NCBI RefSeq assembly: GCF_965638725.1
Contig: NC_134963.1
Coordinates: 6,889,501-6,953,500, forward strand
Direction: 5' to 3'
Origin: Aptenodytes patagonicus
Lineage: Eukaryota; Chordata; Aves; Sphenisciformes; Spheniscidae
DNA length: 64,000 nt
Shown here one piece after another: positions 37,101-49,147 of this stretch; within the stretch, counting starts at the first letter, position 1, and each line of letters starts with the position of its first letter. The notes beneath the pieces were generated by a model. The model saw nothing but the letters and a program-made list of their open reading frames with translations. It was not told the DNA's origin and ran no database searches. Both the position numbers and the translations under genes were made by a program.

Positions 37101-37142
37101 TGTTCTTATCTCGCATCTTTTTTTTTCTTCAGCATCCGGTTA
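34131..37142. other. Convergent spacer between ORAI1 and MORN3
   Basis: About 3 kb between the tail-to-tail genes, mostly AT-rich. It may include a distal ORAI1 polyadenylation site (AATAAA 35923-35928) and the MORN3 3' UTR just below 37143. A short GC-richer patch lies at about 36370-36560. No gene or repeat was recognised. Confidence 0.5.
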
Positions 37143-37211
37143 TTAATTTTGGCTGTCATCAAACATTGCCTGGGCCTCTGCTAAAACACCATCTGGATCA
37201 GCTAGTTCAAT
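37143..37211 (-). CDS. MORN3: MORN3 last coding exon (22 codons plus stop)
   Basis: After an acceptor ...TTTTTATTTAG (ending 37212) it encodes IELADPDGVLAEAQAMFDDS, then QN and TAA at 37145-37143. The DPDGVLAEA.AMF core is the conserved MORN3 C-terminus, and the phase matches the preceding exon. The exon is too short to be found by length alone. Confidence 0.9.
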   Translation of the reverse strand: MELADPDGVLAEAQAMFDDSQN

Positions 37212-40200
37212 CTAAATAAAAAGAATACAAATCAGTTATGCAGTGTAATTGAAGAAGCTTAAGGTTTTATAGATCTTGATTACTCGAGCATTAACGGAGA
37301 ATCTCCCATGTATCAGGACTTCAGTTTATATTGCAGCATTTCAGTTGCTGTTTTAGAAACATTGCTACACTTTCCTAATTTAATCAGCACGTTGAACATC
37401 ACTTCATCTCCTTGAAATAGCTCTGCGTGGAGTGGACTGATTCTCCTTTAACAAAACACATTCTTAGACAAAACTGGCTTCAATTTGTGGCCTGTGGGGT
37501 CTCATCTATAGTTTTAAAAGGTGAGTAATTGCAGTCACCCAAGTGAGCCCCAAAGGTCACGTGGAAGCAGGAAGCTGGAGTCATGTAACCTGCGTGCAAC
37601 TGGGTGCAGATTCTTGAGAGGGAAGCGCCAAAGCCCTGCCAGGAACTTGTCATCTCACTCTGACCTGCTTTATGTCCCGATGCTTTCTGGGGGGTTCGTG
37701 TGTGCGCGGTGTTCTTCCAGGCAGAAGATGTCCAGTCTTTTTCTCATTTATTTTGTTATGCTTTCTGAAGCCTTGGCTTCAGTAATAATAACAACAGCAA
37801 ATATCCCAAGTCCACCATGTTGTGTCTTTCCCCATCTCTGCAGTTACGTTTGAATTCCACCTTGATGCAACCCCATCATCTACATACTGGAGTCCTTCAA
37901 AGCTTGTGACAATCGCTCTCTAGTTTTCAGCCATTTTCTGTCCTGTGCATCCCTCCTGTCTGTTCCTTTTACCTGCTAATGAAGGCACACAGTGATGCTT
38001 CTCCTGTGCAGAAGCTCAGATCCTCACTGTTGGCCTCTTGCCAGGCGAAAGCTGACTATTGAGTCCATCTCTGGTTTTAGCAGTTTCTAACGCTCACCTG
38101 TCATCTAATTTTCCCTAACAGCTGCTTGCGACAGTAATTTGACAAAAGGTTTATGAAAATCTGAAGTCAATTTTTCTCCTTTTATCTGTTACTTCCTTCA
38201 TAATCTGAGATCAATAAATCTCTTCCTCTGGAAAGTGCAATAAAGGCAGTGAAAGTCGATGCTTCCTTTTTGCTCATAGAGCGGAATAAAATTGGGTCAT
38301 AACTTGGTCTTCAGAGAGTTAAACAGCCAGACTTGAACATCCTGCCTTAGTGAAATGGCAATTCATCCCAGGCTGTTGGGCTGGGTTGTTGAGGCTGTTC
38401 TCGGGTGACCTTTGACAAAGCTTGTAAGGTAAATATTTTTAGCTACAGAAGTACTGCTCCTTTCACTCTTTTTGCAAAATCGAGATTGTTTTTCCCTGGT
38501 GAGTCTTTGGTGTTTATTATTCTGCACTGCTGTGGGTGTGCCTAGTACTTACAGGATTAACTGGCCTGTCAAAAAAGCCTGTGCTCAAAGGGCCCTTGCT
38601 ATAGAAACGAGATTTGAAAAAATAAGGGAAGCAAAGACGTAACAGCTGTGAGCTTTGGTACACTGCGCGTGCCCAGTATCATTTGCAACAACCTTGTCCC
38701 TGGAGCAGAGGAGGAAGGTAGGTAGCTTTACCTGCCACGGGGCCATGCTATTCCCTGCGTTATTGGAATAAAGCGGTGTGCTGTGGTTATCCAGTGTGGT
38801 TCTGCTCAGCTCTAAGTGAAGAGGAGCTTCCCCACCCGTATCCTGCAGGAACTGTCCCTTGGAAATGCGATGCCTTTGTGTTTCACGTGTGTGGCACGCA
38901 GACCATGGGGATTCAAGCTGAGACTCTTTTGGCCAGCTGTGTCACTTGGAGCCATGTCTGTTCCCTACTGATCCCTGTGCTCCTCCGAGGGCACGGAGCC
39001 GGGGACGGGCTCTCCTGTCCTCCGGCTCCTGCACCAAAGTGATGTGCAAAGACCCAGCAGCTGCCAGGCTGATGGCCTGGGGTGTCCATGTGCCCCATCG
39101 TGCACCTCACCGAGTCTTTGGGAGGGGGGACAGGGACTGGCTCTTCCTCTGCAGCCTGTGTCATAAGGGAAGAGGGGAGCAGGGCATGTCAGCTCTCAGA
39201 CATCCGTCTGCCCGCCTCGGGGAAGCTACATGCACCCCTCTGTCCACGGGGCTGCTGGACTTGGACAAGACCCTGACGCAGGGTGCCCAGGTAAAGGAAA
39301 TAGCTGATATTAGTGCTGCAGCTGCTCAGGTTTCGGTAAGGTCTAGTCAGCTTTAGCAGTTTGGCTTGGTGAAATCATTTGGGTTTGACACAAATCCCAC
39401 TATTGTCTCTGCCTCTATTGTCCCCGTTTCCTTTGTGCTGCTTCAGGTCTCTAAGCAGTTTTGGTGCACGAGAACTGCATTTTTTCAGATGTAGGTGATT
39501 AGGAGACTCCAGCAGTGGCTGGACGGGCCGTTTGTCCCTATGGGACCATTTAGGACACTGCTGGCCAAAAGACTGAGCACACACCCTGTGAGCTGGGAAC
39601 TCCATGGGGGTAATCGCTTGAAGAGTGAAATGCTACCTGGAGACCTGCCCCGAGCGCTGGTGAACGCAAACATCACTAGCAAACCCAAAATTTCCAGGCA
39701 ATTACCTTTGGGATTGGATACTGAGTAGGGGCAGGAGCTTCGTCTCTGCCAAAGTCAATCAGAATTCCACATTTTGGTATATCTGCTGCCCAGATACCTT
39801 CAAACAACTGTCCCTTATCCAAGTAGAAAAATTTCCCTGGGCCATGCTTCTTTCCGTCTTTCCAACCTCCTTCATACCGATTTTCATTTGCTGCAATTAA
39901 ATAGATGAACAGACCATGAAATCTGCACTGTTTCACTAAGGGGCTACAAACGAAACCGATCAACACAGCAAACTGACAGAAGATGAAATAATCTGTTTGG
40001 CTCCTCTTAGTAATTTCGAGGGGGCTGCGGCATGGTGTGTCATTCTGCTTTTGTGGTGCTCCGTTTGCTGTGCTGCAGAGGGAGAAGAGGCTGTGGAAGA
40101 AGCCCACGATTGCCCACTTGGAACAAGAACTGCGTTCACCTGCTTTGTTCGTCTCCCGGTGATACTCATTTTTTGCTGATACGCAGAGCGAGTGAGCTCA

Positions 40201-43200
40201 GGGTAAGACTAGTCGCTGAGTCACTCTTCACAACATGAAAAATTATAGGACAGAAGTTTCGGATTTGTCACTGCAACATATCACACGGGATCTCTGGCTT
40301 GAAGAGGTTTGCTTGTCTGGGCAAGGAACAGCAGCACTGCCTGATTGTTGTCCAGTCAAAATAATCTCGATTTCAAATAATACTTGCAGTTATGTTTTTC
40401 CTCAATGAATTACAGAGCAAGAATTGCTGTGAGTGTCTGAATGGTTCAGGCAATCAGTTACAGATTGTTTTTCCAGCTGTACTGCATCTCTTGGCATTTT
40501 TCTGCAAGTTAAGAGAGGTTTTTTTGGTCTCTGCACTGCTCTCCAGAAATCCATCCATCCATCACCAACAGGGAAAGCAGAGCTGCGAAGGGAAGAGAGC
40601 AGCCTCGTCCAGGGATGCTGGTTGAGAAGGCGCATCATACCTATGGTGATGTTGGGGCCACCCTGCTCTCACTAGGAGAGTCCTCTGCTGTCCCCTTTTC
40701 CCAAATATAGTGTTTCTAAGCCAAAAACCACGGGGCTTCAAACCAAGTTACTTAGTGGAAATATCTTTGGGTCTCAGCCGAACTCTGCCATTCTTTGTGG
40801 CAAGAGGTGGCCGAAATACCAGGGCACCCAGCACGGTGCCGCAGAGGTAGCTGGGGATTGCCAGAACGCCATAAGGCAAGAGGGAAAAACCAAAAATGCT
40901 TCTGGGGACCGTGGCTGCTGGGCTGTTCAGGCAGGGTCTGGTTTACAGGTTGGAGCCGTGGCGGTGGTTATCTTCAGCTTGCATCTGGTGGTGTGCTTAT
41001 CTGCAACACCGACCTGCCCTGCCCACTGGTGGGAGCAGCTCGGCTTCTGTTCTCCAGCCACCGACGACTCAGAAACCTCCCAAATCACAGACCTGGCTGT
41101 GATGCAGGGGCCATCGACTGCTCTGGCTGCACCGTGGCACCTGGCTGCTCCCATCCGCTCTCCCCCCAGAGCATCTCGGAGGCTGCGTTGCTCACAGCCG
41201 AGATCTCCTCTGTGGACGTGCAATGCTCTGGTTTAAAAGCCGTTTGGCAACAGGCTGCAGCAGAGGCGGCAAATGATCGCAGTGCTCCCAGCCAAGCTCG
41301 CCCTCACTGGGCACGCTGCCACTACAAGCAATTTAATCTTGAGCTGCAGCTCATCGTGACCTCCGCTAAAGAAATCCTTTACTTTCACCATCGCAAAGCT
41401 GCCGCCACGTGGGCACGCTTCCAGCGGCTGAGCTGAATACATTAAGCTTGTGGGTATGAAATAATTGCTCTGGCTAATTTTAACCAAAAGGAATCCAGCT
41501 CACAATCCGTTGTAGGCTACGCTGGAGGCAACCGGGGTCTGAAATGGCACATCAGCCGCAGCTCAGCCCTGAGGGGTCGTCAGTTTATAATGCCGAGGGT
41601 GACTTTGATGGGAGTGAAGCAGATCAGTGGAAGGAGTTACCTCTGGAAGTGGGTGCTGATTTCATCTGGATGAGCCATTGGTCCAAAGTGACTTTTCAGT
41701 CATCAGAGAGAGCGCAGTCATGCATGTGATGTGCAGTGAAGGTCGTGCTCGTTCCTCCTAGCTGCTTTGCTTAGCTAATTACTAGCCTTGAGATCACTTT
41801 CAAGCAAAAAACGATAGATGAATAATAATATGGAGATAATATTTCTTCAAATGTTCCTGGAACGCAGTGCCTTGTACTGCAAAGGATTGGGATTCTTGGC
41901 TTTGAGGAAAAACGTGTTAAACTCCAAGCAAAATGAGGGGGGAAAAAATTCCAAATTTCTATTTTTATGCTGAGATTGCCCCCAGCATTCCCCATCCGTG
42001 ATGTGCTCTGTGTTATTTCTGGGAAGGGATTGTGTACTAATGAAACCCCTGTGTTCACTCAACATGAGCCAGTGTCGGAAGTAAGAGAGGGGATGGAGTG
42101 AACTCAAAAAGAAAACTTCTCTCTTTTTTTTTTTGGTGCTGGAAACTGGACTCCTCTTTGGTATGCAGCAGTTAGAAAGTATGTCTGGCAAAGTGCCTGG
42201 CTTGAAAAGAGAGATTTGCTCTTCTCTGACCCAACAGTATATTATCTCTAACCCTAACCATCCCAGTCATTTAAATGTAAATCACAGCAGAGCCTGTGCT
42301 GCCTCCAGCCCCAAACCAGGAGGGGAGGGATGACAAAGGGGAGCAGCCGCTACCCTGACACAAGGCTGCAGCAGGAGATGCGATGTAGCATCCAGAAATC
42401 TGGATGGCAGAGGCATCCGGAGAGCAGCACAACACCAAATACCTTGAAGGGGGCTGGCAGACACATTGGGAGAGGGTGGCCGGTACTTACGCAGCCGCAG
42501 CATCCCCTGCCCGCCGGGCCGGTCCACCAGCCACTGCCCCTCGTAGATGGATCCATCCCGGTAGTACATCCGTCCCCAGCCGCTCCGCAGCCCACCGCTC
42601 CACTCGCCCTCATAGCGCTCTCCACCGGGGTAAAACGTCACCCCGTATCCCTGGAGGGCAGCACAGAGATGGCCGGTTAGGAGCCTCTGTATTGAAAGGG
42701 GTCAGTGTTCAATTTTGGGATATTACTTTCTAGATATACTACTCCTTTGCTTAGTACTCTTACACATGGCTGCTGGTGGCCCAACTCAGTGGCTGTTCTT
42801 GTGTTGAAGGAAACGGGAGGTGATGGTACGGGATTTTTTTTTTTTGGCAAATGATTTTATTCCCACAACAAAGTCTCATGTTTATATCTCAGTGTGTTAT
42901 CATTGGCAGGATCACTGCTAATATTTAGCTAAAAGCGGGTTTTACTAGTATATAAACCTGCCTATGGATATGCAGCATAAAAAAAGACCTGTCTCTCAAC
43001 ATGGGAATTTTATGCCTTTCCACCCTGACGGTGCTTCCTACAGCCCCGTGTGTCCCAGGCTGGGCAACTCCTTCCCTTGTCCCTGGGCAGACCAAAGGTC
43101 TCTAAGTGATGCTAACCATGGAAACGGTTTTGCCTCTCCTCCATCCGTACCCCCAAAGAGGTAATGATGTCCTAAACAGCCCCTTGCCTTGCTTCCTTCC

Positions 43201-45787
43201 TCCTTCACAAGAAACTAAAGGCAGCCCTGAAGGCTACCTGCGGTGAGGCCGGCAGGCACAGGCAGCGATGCCACGCGTGCCTCCCCACAGCCGGGCGCCG
43301 GGCCAGGCTCCCGGGGCGGCAGGCGTCACCCCGGCGGGGCAGGCGAGCTCTGACGTTGAGCAGTCTCCGCTCTTTGCTTTCTCTCCTCAGGCTCGATGCC
43401 GCTGGCAGGTTTGGTTGGTGAACTTCTGAATTAAGACCACTGGTTGTGCGCAAGCCGGGGACCCCAGGAGGTGTTTGTCTTATGTGTTTGTTTGCCATTA
43501 AGAGAAATCCAGAGGTACCCCCTATACCAAGGAGTGATACCAGTAAGAAATATTTACATATTACTAATGAGTTTTCCCATAGGAATAAAGCGTTAATTTA
43601 TCTCTGAACAAAAAATAAAATCAGTTCTGGAAATAACTGATTTTTCTGAGCATTAATTTTATTAAACTGCATGGATGTAAAGGGGACGCTTTTGTAGAAG
43701 AAAAAAACAACCCTGGTGATATTTGGATGTCATTATAAACCTTTCACCAAAGCTCAATCATGCAAAATATATCCTCAAAGAACGGGAGGGGAAGCTCCCT
43801 CCAAGGGATCGGAGCCGTAGAGCTGCTCACCAATTAGAAGCGTAAGAGGCTGTTAATTTAATTTCAGAGCAGACACAAAGGCGAACACAAGGTTTCCATT
43901 GGCAGATCAGAAAACGTTCCTACAAGGATTTTGCACGTAAGATTGCAGTCATTTTTACCAGATGACTTCCTCATTATGTTCCCTTTAGAAAAACCAGTGA
44001 TTTATGTGACAGGCTTAATTTCCAAAAGAACTCATGTTATTTGTCTAATATGCTGTAAAACTCCCTGAAGAAGGTACATTTTCCTGCAGTGCTTATCATA
44101 CAGGTTCCTCCGACTGCTTCAAGGATAAGAGGAATGAAAGGGATGGGTGGGGAGGATTAAGACACGGGATACAAAACCTCTTGTACTGCTTGGCTGAGCT
44201 GCAGGTGAGTCTGAGCAGCGATCGCTGCTCTGCAGCAGCTGGTGGGAGGTCGGGGCTGTAGCCCGGTCACCAGCGGATGAGTGGGATGGGTCCGTCTCCA
44301 GCGGGGAGACGGCGGGCGATGGGGCACTCTTGGCCATGCTTGGCTTTTTATGAATGATGGCTTTTACTCTTGAAGCTTCCTGGGCTTTCTGCAGGTTCAG
44401 ACTAAGATTTAAAGAGAGCCCAAGCCTGGAGGAAGGTTTGCTGCTGTAGCTTCTGCCTGGGGTCACACGGCTGCTTCCCTATTGCCGGCTGTGGGATACA
44501 GTGCAGCTCTTGCAGCATCTGATGTGGAGAAGTGAGTGATGCCAGGAGCAGCAAGGTTGGGGAGGCCAGGGAGAGAGGGCTTCAATACCAGAGCTTTTGC
44601 TCCTACTTTCATTTTCTTGTTCCACATATTCATTTCCCCAAAACCCTTCAATTCAGCCTCAGTATTTGACAAATCAGTATTTTAAGTGATCTTTTTGCAG
44701 TGTGCACCCAACTCTTCCCCACGTTTGGGGAACACTGTCTCACCACCGGCAGGCGCAGGAAATCTCACTTACGCATTTTTGGTCGTTTTTCCACCAGCCT
44801 GTATACACCTTCTTGTATTCCTTGGTTACAGGGTCAGGAATGCTGTATGAGCCATAACCATCCCGTTTCCCAAACTTCCAGTCACCGCTATAAATAGCTC
44901 CGGTGCGTTTCCATACCTGGGTGCCTTTACCTGTTTAACAAGAGGAATGATGGGGAAACCATCGCGGTTGTTAGGAGAAGGGATTACAGGGCTGCCTTCC
45001 TACAGCTGCATCCCAGGCAAGGTGGTGCTTCCTGCACCGAGGCAGGTTTATGTCTGAGATTCAGTTTAGCTTCCCGAGTCGGATGCATCGTTAATCTTGA
45101 TCAGGGGCTTCCTGTGTGGCCTTTGCTGAACACACTTAAATCTTTCCAAACCTCGGTTTATGGCTTGTAAACAAGCCTGTCCTGCTCTGGCTGCTCAGGG
45201 CTCAGTCAGGGTCTCCTTCCCCTGCTCTGTCTCCTGCAGCACCCGCCACGACTCGAGGATTAATTAATATTCCTGAAGCCGAGTCAGGAGCCAAGAGAGC
45301 TCCAGGGACTGTGCAGCCAGGGCATATCCCGCTACATGGAGCTGACTGCAGTTTGCTGTGTTTGCAGATGATTTTTAAACATCTATTTTGTATATATTTT
45401 GGGTAATTGCCCCTGAGTGCATGCAAAAGCTCTTCAAGTTACCTATTAGAAATATTTCTGAGTACATTTTTGCATGACATATATCAAAGACACACACACA
45501 CGTGTGTGTGTGTATATATATATAGTCATACATGAATGAATGGTCTTCCAGGAGCATATACAACTTCTGACCACTCCCTGTCCCTAGGAACTTTTTTAAA
45601 GACATCTAAATTGGTACTTTTTCTCAAAATGATCTATCTTACCATGTTTCAAGTTGTCCAGCCATTCTCCGATATACTGATCCCCATTTACAGCATAGAC
45701 GGTGTGTCTTAATCCACATTTCTGTGCTTTCCCGTCCCATTCATGCCAGAGAGGCTCTGTAGCCCTGGGGTATTTTACAATGGGCAT
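37143..45787 (-). CDS. MORN3: MORN3, MORN repeat-containing protein 3, complete, five coding exons
   Basis: complement(join(37143..37211, 39706..39890, 42491..42650, 44773..44930, 45643..45787)) encodes 238 residues plus stop, close to the roughly 240 of the mammalian protein. All four junctions keep phase. MORN3 is a cytoplasmic protein of spermatids and other axoneme-bearing cells, reported as a partner of MEIG1 in spermiogenesis. Successive MORN units are visible: YIGEWLDNLKHGKG (exon 1 into 2), YSGDWKFGKRDGYG (exon 2), YTGWWKNDQKCGYG (exon 2 into 3), YEGEWSGGLRSGWG and YEGQWLVDRPGGQG (exon 3), YEGGWKDGKKHGPG and FEGIWAADIPKCG (exon 4). The C-terminal cap has DFGRDEAP and a PTQYPIPK stretch, then DPDGVLAEAQAMF. 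There is no signal peptide or membrane segment. A non-coding first exon probably lies upstream. It is divergent from TMEM120B and convergent with ORAI1. Confidence 0.94.
37212..39705 (-). other. MORN3: MORN3 intron 4
   Basis: 2.5 kb between the last two coding exons. The part from about 38.7 to 39.4 kb is GC-richer and yields overlapping open frames on both strands with no recognisable protein. No repeat element was recognised. Confidence 0.7.
39706..39890 (-). CDS. MORN3: MORN3 coding exon 4 (185 nt)
   Basis: Acceptor ...TTAATTGCAG (ending 39891), donor GTAATT from 39705. It encodes NENRYEGGWKDGKKHGPGKF, then FYLDKGQLFEGIWAADIPKC and GILIDFGRDEAPAPTQYPIP plus Lys, ending in phase 0. The frame also reads through into intron, so the donor choice rests on homology with the next exon. 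Confidence 0.93.
39891..42490 (-). other. MORN3: MORN3 intron 3
   Basis: 2.6 kb, mixed composition. A frame of more than 200 codons runs across 40795-41436 on the plus strand, but it has no recognisable domain and competing open frames lie on the other strand. I regard it as chance. A two-unit telomere-like TAACCCTAACC is at about 42249-42259. Confidence 0.65.
42491..42650 (-). CDS. MORN3: MORN3 coding exon 3 (160 nt)
   Basis: Acceptor ...GCCCTCCAG (ending 42651), donor GTAAGT from 42490. It encodes GYGVTFYPGGERYEGEWSGG, then LRSGWGRMYYRDGSIYEGQW and LVDRPGGQGMLRL, ending in phase 1. Two full MORN units are visible. Confidence 0.94.
42651..44772 (-). other. MORN3: MORN3 intron 2
   Basis: 2.1 kb, mostly AT-rich, with a short CpG-rich patch at about 43230-43370. 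No exon or repeat was recognised. Confidence 0.65.
44773..44930 (-). CDS. MORN3: MORN3 coding exon 2 (158 nt)
   Basis: Acceptor ...TTAAACAG (ending 44931), donor GTAAGT from 44772. The exon completes the Gly codon of KHGKG and encodes KGTQVWKRTGAIYSGDWKFG, then KRDGYGS and ...VYTGWWKNDQKC, ending in phase 0. Confidence 0.92.
44931..45642 (-). other. MORN3: MORN3 intron 1 (between coding exons 1 and 2)
   Basis: 712 bp. It contains the compound CA/GT/TA tract at 45490-45524 described separately. Nothing else was recognised. Confidence 0.75.
45490..45524. repeat. Compound dinucleotide tract (AC)n(GT)n(AT)n, 35 bp alternating purine-pyrimidine
   Basis: A perfect 35-bp purine-pyrimidine alternation made of CA repeats, then GT repeats, then TA repeats. 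The CA and GT parts are reverse complements meeting at a central CG (45501-45502), so the tract is also a self-complementary palindrome of about 22-24 bp. It lies in MORN3 intron 1, about 120 bp past the first coding exon's donor. Confidence 0.95.
45643..45787 (-). CDS. MORN3: MORN3 coding exon 1 (start exon)
   Basis: The ATG at 45787 starts MPIVKYPRATEPLWHEWDGK and the exon ends ...DNLKHG in phase 1 at a GTAAGA donor (45642-45637). An acceptor-like TTTCCTCTCCAG ends at 45799, only 11 bases upstream of the ATG. The exon therefore probably begins at 45798 and is preceded by a non-coding exon further right. The first MORN unit (YIGEW) starts here. Confidence 0.92.
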
Positions 45788-47280
45788 ATTGTTCGTGGCT
45801 GGAGAGGAAAACAAACGATTGTCAGCAATAAATTAGAGAGAAATTACAAGGCAGGTACGGGCAGAACAGTCTATTGTGAGCTATGTTTTAATATGCACCT
45901 GAGTCGGCAATTGATGTCTGGCTTGGGAGGGGTCAAATAAAGATATAACAAACAGAAGGTATCTAAAAATACTGAAGTACAAACCAGCACTATCTGCAAA
46001 TAGGCTCGCAGCATAGCCTGGTCTGTTAGGAAATGTTAAATAAGTCTCAGCAGGTCAGGTCTGTAGTGGGCATCAGTCTCTGCGCCTGCCAGAGGTCTTT
46101 GGGGAGCACAGGGAAAGGCAGTCCCTTCTCTGTACAGCCAAAACCCTGCCGGGCTCCTTCCCACAGCCGCTCTGCCGCCGGCTCTGCGCGAGGCGGGAGC
46201 AGTCATTTAAGCAAATTAGAAAATTATTTGTTTGCTAGGAAATGTCTCGGGACATTGGAAAATATTCACAAGATGGAGCGGGTCAGAGAGTTGGCCGGTG
46301 TCCCCGGGGCGCACCAGGAGCTGGGACACTTCATACATCCAGCAGTAATATAGCTCAGGCTCCTTTACTGCTAAAAATATCAGTCCTGAAAGTGTCTTGT
46401 TAAGAGGGGTCAAAACCACAACGTTTCTATCTACCAGGAGGCTGCAGACTTGCCCAGGGCAGGACAAGCGCTCGTCAGTCAAGCAAGCTGCCAAGGAGGT
46501 GGCTGCCAAAGTGACGTGGGTTTTAAAGCATGAACAGCAGGCAGGGGATGACAGGCACAGCCGGGGGGTGATTCAGATGTCAGAGATCTGGAGGGAAAGG
46601 ACCAGCGTGGGAAAAGAGACAGGAGAAGTAGCTGTTTTGGCCCATTAATACATGGAGGACAACAGCAGAGTATGACGCGGTGGTGATTTCTGGGCATTGC
46701 CAGTAGAACGGCTTGCTGTTCAGCGCAGTGGGAATGCTGGCACGGACTCGGAGGTGAGAGTGGTCTCCTACAAACTAAGTAAACGCCAAGAGGTGGCTGT
46801 AGAAACAAAAAGCAAGTTTCTAGGAATGCTGTCGACATCCAGAACTTGACGGGAGCCCAGCGGGGTGGGATGCTCTCTGATTTTGTCTCCTGGGCTCCCC
46901 CTTCTGTCCTGATTCACTGGACTGAGCCATATCTAGTGATTTTTCTGCATCTCTCCCTTCTCAGGTGTGAGCAGAGCTTCCATTCCTGCTGCGCCACGGG
47001 TGCCGGGGAGCCCAGCATGGGGGAAAGCTTGGAGGAGAGGGGAAAGGAAGGTGCTTCAGGTCATTGCTAGGGAATAAAAGCTAGAAATTATATCTAAGAA
47101 AATATAGTTAGCGTTCATCCTCAGTTCTCCATGTAGCTGTGGGAAATGGTCATTCAACAGCTATTTGGGGGGATATCATTGCTAAAAAAAGTACTTCTGT
47201 GTCCATGATGAGCCTTCCTCCCCAAAACACAGCTGTGTTGTGTAGTGTGCATCCCACATGGCTCCTTACCGTGGGGCTGT

Positions 47281-47360
47281 GGGGAGTGTGGGCAGGGCTG
47301 GGGGAGCACAGGCAAGGCTGGGGGAGTGCAGGCAAGGCCGGGGGAGCGTGGGCAGGGCCA
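47281..47360. repeat. Minisatellite, four 20-bp units
   Basis: Four consecutive 20-bp units of the form GGGGAGYRYRGGCARGGCYR start at 47281, 47301, 47321 and 47341, with a few substitutions between them. A partial fifth unit may follow. The tract is G-rich on the plus strand. Confidence 0.88.
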
Positions 47361-49133
47361 GGGAACTGCCTGGGCACTGCATTGTGAGCTCGGACCCAGG
47401 GAGGGGTAAGGGTTCCTGCCAGGCTGCAGTGGGAGGAGAGGGGCCGGAGAGTGGGTTCCCTTCAGCTGTTGAATGCGGGTTCCTCCTCCACCAACCTCAA
47501 GGAAAGGGGCGAAGGTGAAACCACCACGTTGCCAACCCTCAAAGCAGACGTTTTGTGCTGGGGTTGTCTGTGAGGGCAGAGGAAGATTTGGCAGCTGGAG
47601 TCCCTGGCCATGCCACCCACCTGGGAGCATCTTCGTTTGAGGACACCGAGGGCAGGATCTGTCCCTCGGTACAACGGAGTCGCAGCCCGCTGCAGAGGAT
47701 GGTTTTTCTGCAATGCAAACACAGGATACACCACAGCCGCTAAGTTCCTCCCTCGCCTTTGGGGGCTGCAGCCCCCGGAGAGGGGATCTTGCCAATATTT
47801 GCCAAGGGCTGGGGGTTTGCAGGACACAGAGCCACACATTGCCGGCTCACATCTGTCCTCCCCTTGCTGGGGGAGCAGAAGAGCAGAGCTACAGCTACGT
47901 GCACCCACCCTGACACCGGCCATGACCTCCGAGCAGCTCATGGCTGTGAAGAGAGGTGTCCTCACTACCTCTGCCAGATGGGAGCATCACTGTCCCATTG
48001 CTGCATCTGACCGCTTATTTAGCTCAAAGCTTAGGATTTAAAAACCCCAGGGAGGATTCCCAGCTGCGGGGGCAGCCCCAGCACCCCGCCGTCCGTTCCC
48101 TGTGCCCTCTGAGGCACAGCCCACGTGGAGCACCCAAGGTAACGCAGGCCGGTGGGAGTCACCTTTATTTGCTGAATTCCCTTCCAAATTTACGATAGCA
48201 ATGCCAGGTTTGCGTAAGTGTTAATGTAGTCGGTATTTGCCACCCTGGATGTTTTTAGCCACCTACTACAAGGGTGCAGGGAGGCTGGCAGCAAGAGGCA
48301 GGTGGTGTGGAGCTGCTCCGGCTGCTGCCTCCCAACAGCAGCTGCAGCTCTTGGCACTGACGGCTAGAGGCTGCTGCTCCCATGCGTCTCTGCTGCCGCT
48401 GCTGCGCTTGGGGATGAGGATCTTACAGAGTCCTGCATCCTCCTGCAGACACTGCTCCATGCTCTCACTTTGGAGCTTTGTCAGATCTCTGGTAAAATGC
48501 AGCTTTAGTTTGCACGGCCCCTATGGGAAGGCAAGTTTTTCCCCCTGGCCCTTCACAGGACTTCAAAGCAATGCAATTTAGCTACAACTATACATATTTT
48601 CAGTCTTACATCTTAACTTAATGAAGAGCAAGGTGAAAAACGCACGCAGCTGCAGAGAAGGGGCTGCTGGCTGTCCCTGGCAGCACCCTGCCTGCCACTG
48701 CACCGCATCCCTTTGTGTGACCTCCATGCCAGCTCTGCCTGCGCAGGAGCACCCTGCCTGACCGTCACCCAGCCCCGAGGATGCCCTGGGTGAGTTCACC
48801 CCTTGCATTGACCCCTGCCCCACAGCGCTGCCCTATGCTGGGGTCCCTTTGCCGGCACCCTCTGGAGCAGCTGAGCCATCCCCGGTCCTTCCGTGCCCCC
48901 ACCGCAGTGTCTCCAAGCGGGATGCTCAGGGCACCTTTTGCTGCTCTTCCCCAGCGAGACCAGGGTGCCAGAGCAGCGATGGGAGCGGATGATGGGGAAA
49001 GCCCACGTGCTCGGTTTGCAAAGCACCCTCGAGTTTGGCCCACGCTCTCCTGCCACCCCCCAACCCGAGAGCCACCCCACGGACACCAACCTGCGCTCGG
49101 TGCCGGCTGGGTGCTGCTGGCTGCATCGGCGGG

Positions 49134-49147
49134 GTCGTCATAGCAAC
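49134..49147. promoter_or_regulatory. RFX X-box-like motif, candidate MORN3 promoter element
   Basis: GTCGTCATAGCAAC fits the palindromic RFX consensus GTNRCCATRGNAAC with one clear departure (T at position 5). It lies in the GC-rich patch at about 48.75-49.34 kb, some 3.3 kb upstream of the MORN3 start codon. RFX factors drive ciliary and axonemal genes, a class that includes MORN-repeat proteins. Its role as the MORN3 promoter is inference. Confidence 0.4.

Noticed and set aside
40795-41436. 213-codon plus-strand frame in MORN3 intron 3
   Set aside because: No recognisable domain. Competing open frames on the minus strand and the intronic position suggest chance.
42249-42259. Telomere-like TAACCCTAACC
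   Set aside because: Fewer than two full units, which is within chance and not an interstitial telomere.
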